From Erythrobacter sp. UBA2510 (GTDB taxonomy: Bacteria > Pseudomonadota > Alphaproteobacteria > Sphingomonadales > Sphingomonadaceae): a stretch of 6,425 bases of DNA. Shown one piece after another: positions 5,914 through 6,425 of this stretch (position 1 is its first letter; each line of letters opens with the position of its first letter). The notes beneath the pieces were generated by a model. The model saw nothing but the letters and a program-made list of their open reading frames with translations. It was not told the DNA's origin and did no database searches. The translations under genes were made by a program, and so were the position numbers. Location: assembly GCA_002341345.1 (NCBI GenBank), contig DDNW01000133.1, forward strand, positions 36,672 to 43,096, written 5' to 3'.

Positions 5914-6181
5914 CATCCTGTCGGTCAGCGACGACGCCGTCGCGCGCGAGGTGGGTGGCGAGACCGTGATCATGCACCTTGGCAGCGGGACCTATTTCAG
6001 CCTCAACGAGGTCGGCGGACGAATCTGGCAGCTGCTCGAAGCGGGCGATCGCCCGGTCGCCGAGCTCTGCGCGGTAATTGTCAAGGAATTCGATGCTCCG
6101 CGCGAAGTGATCGAGGTCGATGTCCTCGCGCTTGCCACAGACCTGATGGACAAGGATCTCGTAACGCGCCGCGCCGCCTGA
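5900..6181 (+). CDS. Lasso peptide leader-binding protein B1 (PqqD-like RRE)
   Basis: A 93-aa stand-alone RiPP recognition element of the PqqD family. It binds the YxxPxLxxxG part of the precursor leader and delivers the peptide to B2 for cleavage. The characteristic order is present: VAREVGGETVIMHLGSGTYFSLNEVGGRIWQLLEAG (about residues 14-49), two beta strands then the winged-helix helices, followed by helices with EFDAPREVIEVDVLALATDLMDKDLV. Length is normal for B1. Several in-frame starts exist (TTG 5879; ATG 5885, 5900, 5906). I chose 5900 because it has a weak GGTGG upstream and gives a usual N terminus, but 5885 and 5906 are possible. It overlaps the kinase gene by at least 8 nt under any of these choices, a sign of translational coupling. 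It is the second PqqD-like domain in the cluster, the other being fused to the methyltransferase. Confidence 0.9.
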   Translation: MEMDDILSVSDDAVAREVGGETVIMHLGSGTYFSLNEVGGRIWQLLEAGDRPVAELCAVIVKEFDAPREVIEVDVLALATDLMDKDLVTRRAA

Positions 6182-6187
6182 AGGCGC

Positions 6188-6425
6188 TCAACTGGGCGCA
6201 GTTACCTCTGCGACCTTCCCATCCGACAATTCGAGCACCCGGTCAGCCAACGCCAGACTTGCAGGGCGGTGCGTCACGATCAGCACCGTGCGACCCGCCA
6301 GCGCGCTGCGACAGGCAGCGATGAAATCCGCTTCGCCCTGCGTGTCGTACATCGATGTCGCCTCGTCAAAGACCAGCACCGGCGGATCGCACACCAGCGC
6401 CCGCGCCAGCGCCAGCCGCTGCCGC
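6188..6425 (-). CDS. ABC transporter ATPase, C-terminal part (probable lasso exporter D), partial
   Basis: Only the last 78 residues lie in the window; the gene starts beyond the right edge. Visible in order are the end of the ABC signature region (RQRLALARAL), Walker B (VLVFDEATS), the D-loop (SMYD, where most exporters have SALD, with the Asp kept) and the switch His in VTHRP. A typical C-terminal stretch follows (LADRVLELSDGKV). These identify an ABC-type nucleotide-binding domain, most likely of an exporter with fused membrane and ATPase domains such as the D protein that exports lasso peptides and gives self-protection. The membrane part is not visible, so the exporter call rests on context. 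It converges on B1, with 6 nt between the two stop codons and hence no room for a separate terminator. Confidence 0.87.
   Translation of the reverse strand, partial: RQRLALARALVCDPPVLVFDEATSMYDTQGEADFIAACRSALAGRTVLIVTHRPASLALADRVLELSDGKVAEVTAPS

Overview
The window is high-GC and looks alphaproteobacterial, most likely from a sphingomonad or an Erythrobacter-like relative. The reasons are codon use, the sphingomonad-style lasso-peptide enzymes, and two small exported proteins sharing an 'AAQAGTRAG' signal-peptide junction of a kind I associate with Sphingomonadales. This placement is an inference from sequence style, not a database result.

The right three quarters (about 1226 to the right edge) is a lasso-peptide biosynthetic gene cluster. 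On the plus strand, in order: a lasso macrolactam synthetase (C, asparagine-synthetase-like), a 49-residue precursor (A) with predicted core GSTGPNGDTMSTFMQMP, a PRMT-like SAM methyltransferase carrying a C-terminal PqqD-like domain, an HPr-kinase-like peptide kinase (K), and a PqqD-like leader-binding protein (B1). Spacing is very tight: ATGA overlap between methyltransferase and kinase, overlap of kinase with B1, and 8 nt between C and A. This suggests one coupled operon. The leader peptidase (B2) is on the minus strand, diverging from C. The 3' end of an ABC exporter (D) is also on the minus strand, converging on B1 with only 6 nt between the stop codons.

The proposed pathway is as follows. 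B1 binds the leader, which has the YxxPxLxxxGxxxxLT recognition motif. B2 cuts after Thr(-2)-Gly(-1). C activates the Asp8 side chain and closes the Gly1-Asp8 ring around the tail. The methyltransferase and kinase decorate the peptide, and the ABC protein exports it. The tailoring pair is the unusual part. The methyltransferase has the PRMT fold but a degenerate double-E loop, and the core contains no Arg or Lys. The kinase belongs to a family known for C-terminal Ser phosphorylation, but this core ends in Pro. The chemistry of both steps is therefore open.

The left part (1 to about 1225) holds two small minus-strand genes for exported proteins of unknown function (106 aa with a Gly/His/Asp/Lys-rich tail; 89 aa with a C-terminal membrane segment). 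They are separated by a 323-nt stretch in which I find no gene. No tRNA, rRNA, CRISPR array, insertion sequence or attachment site was seen.
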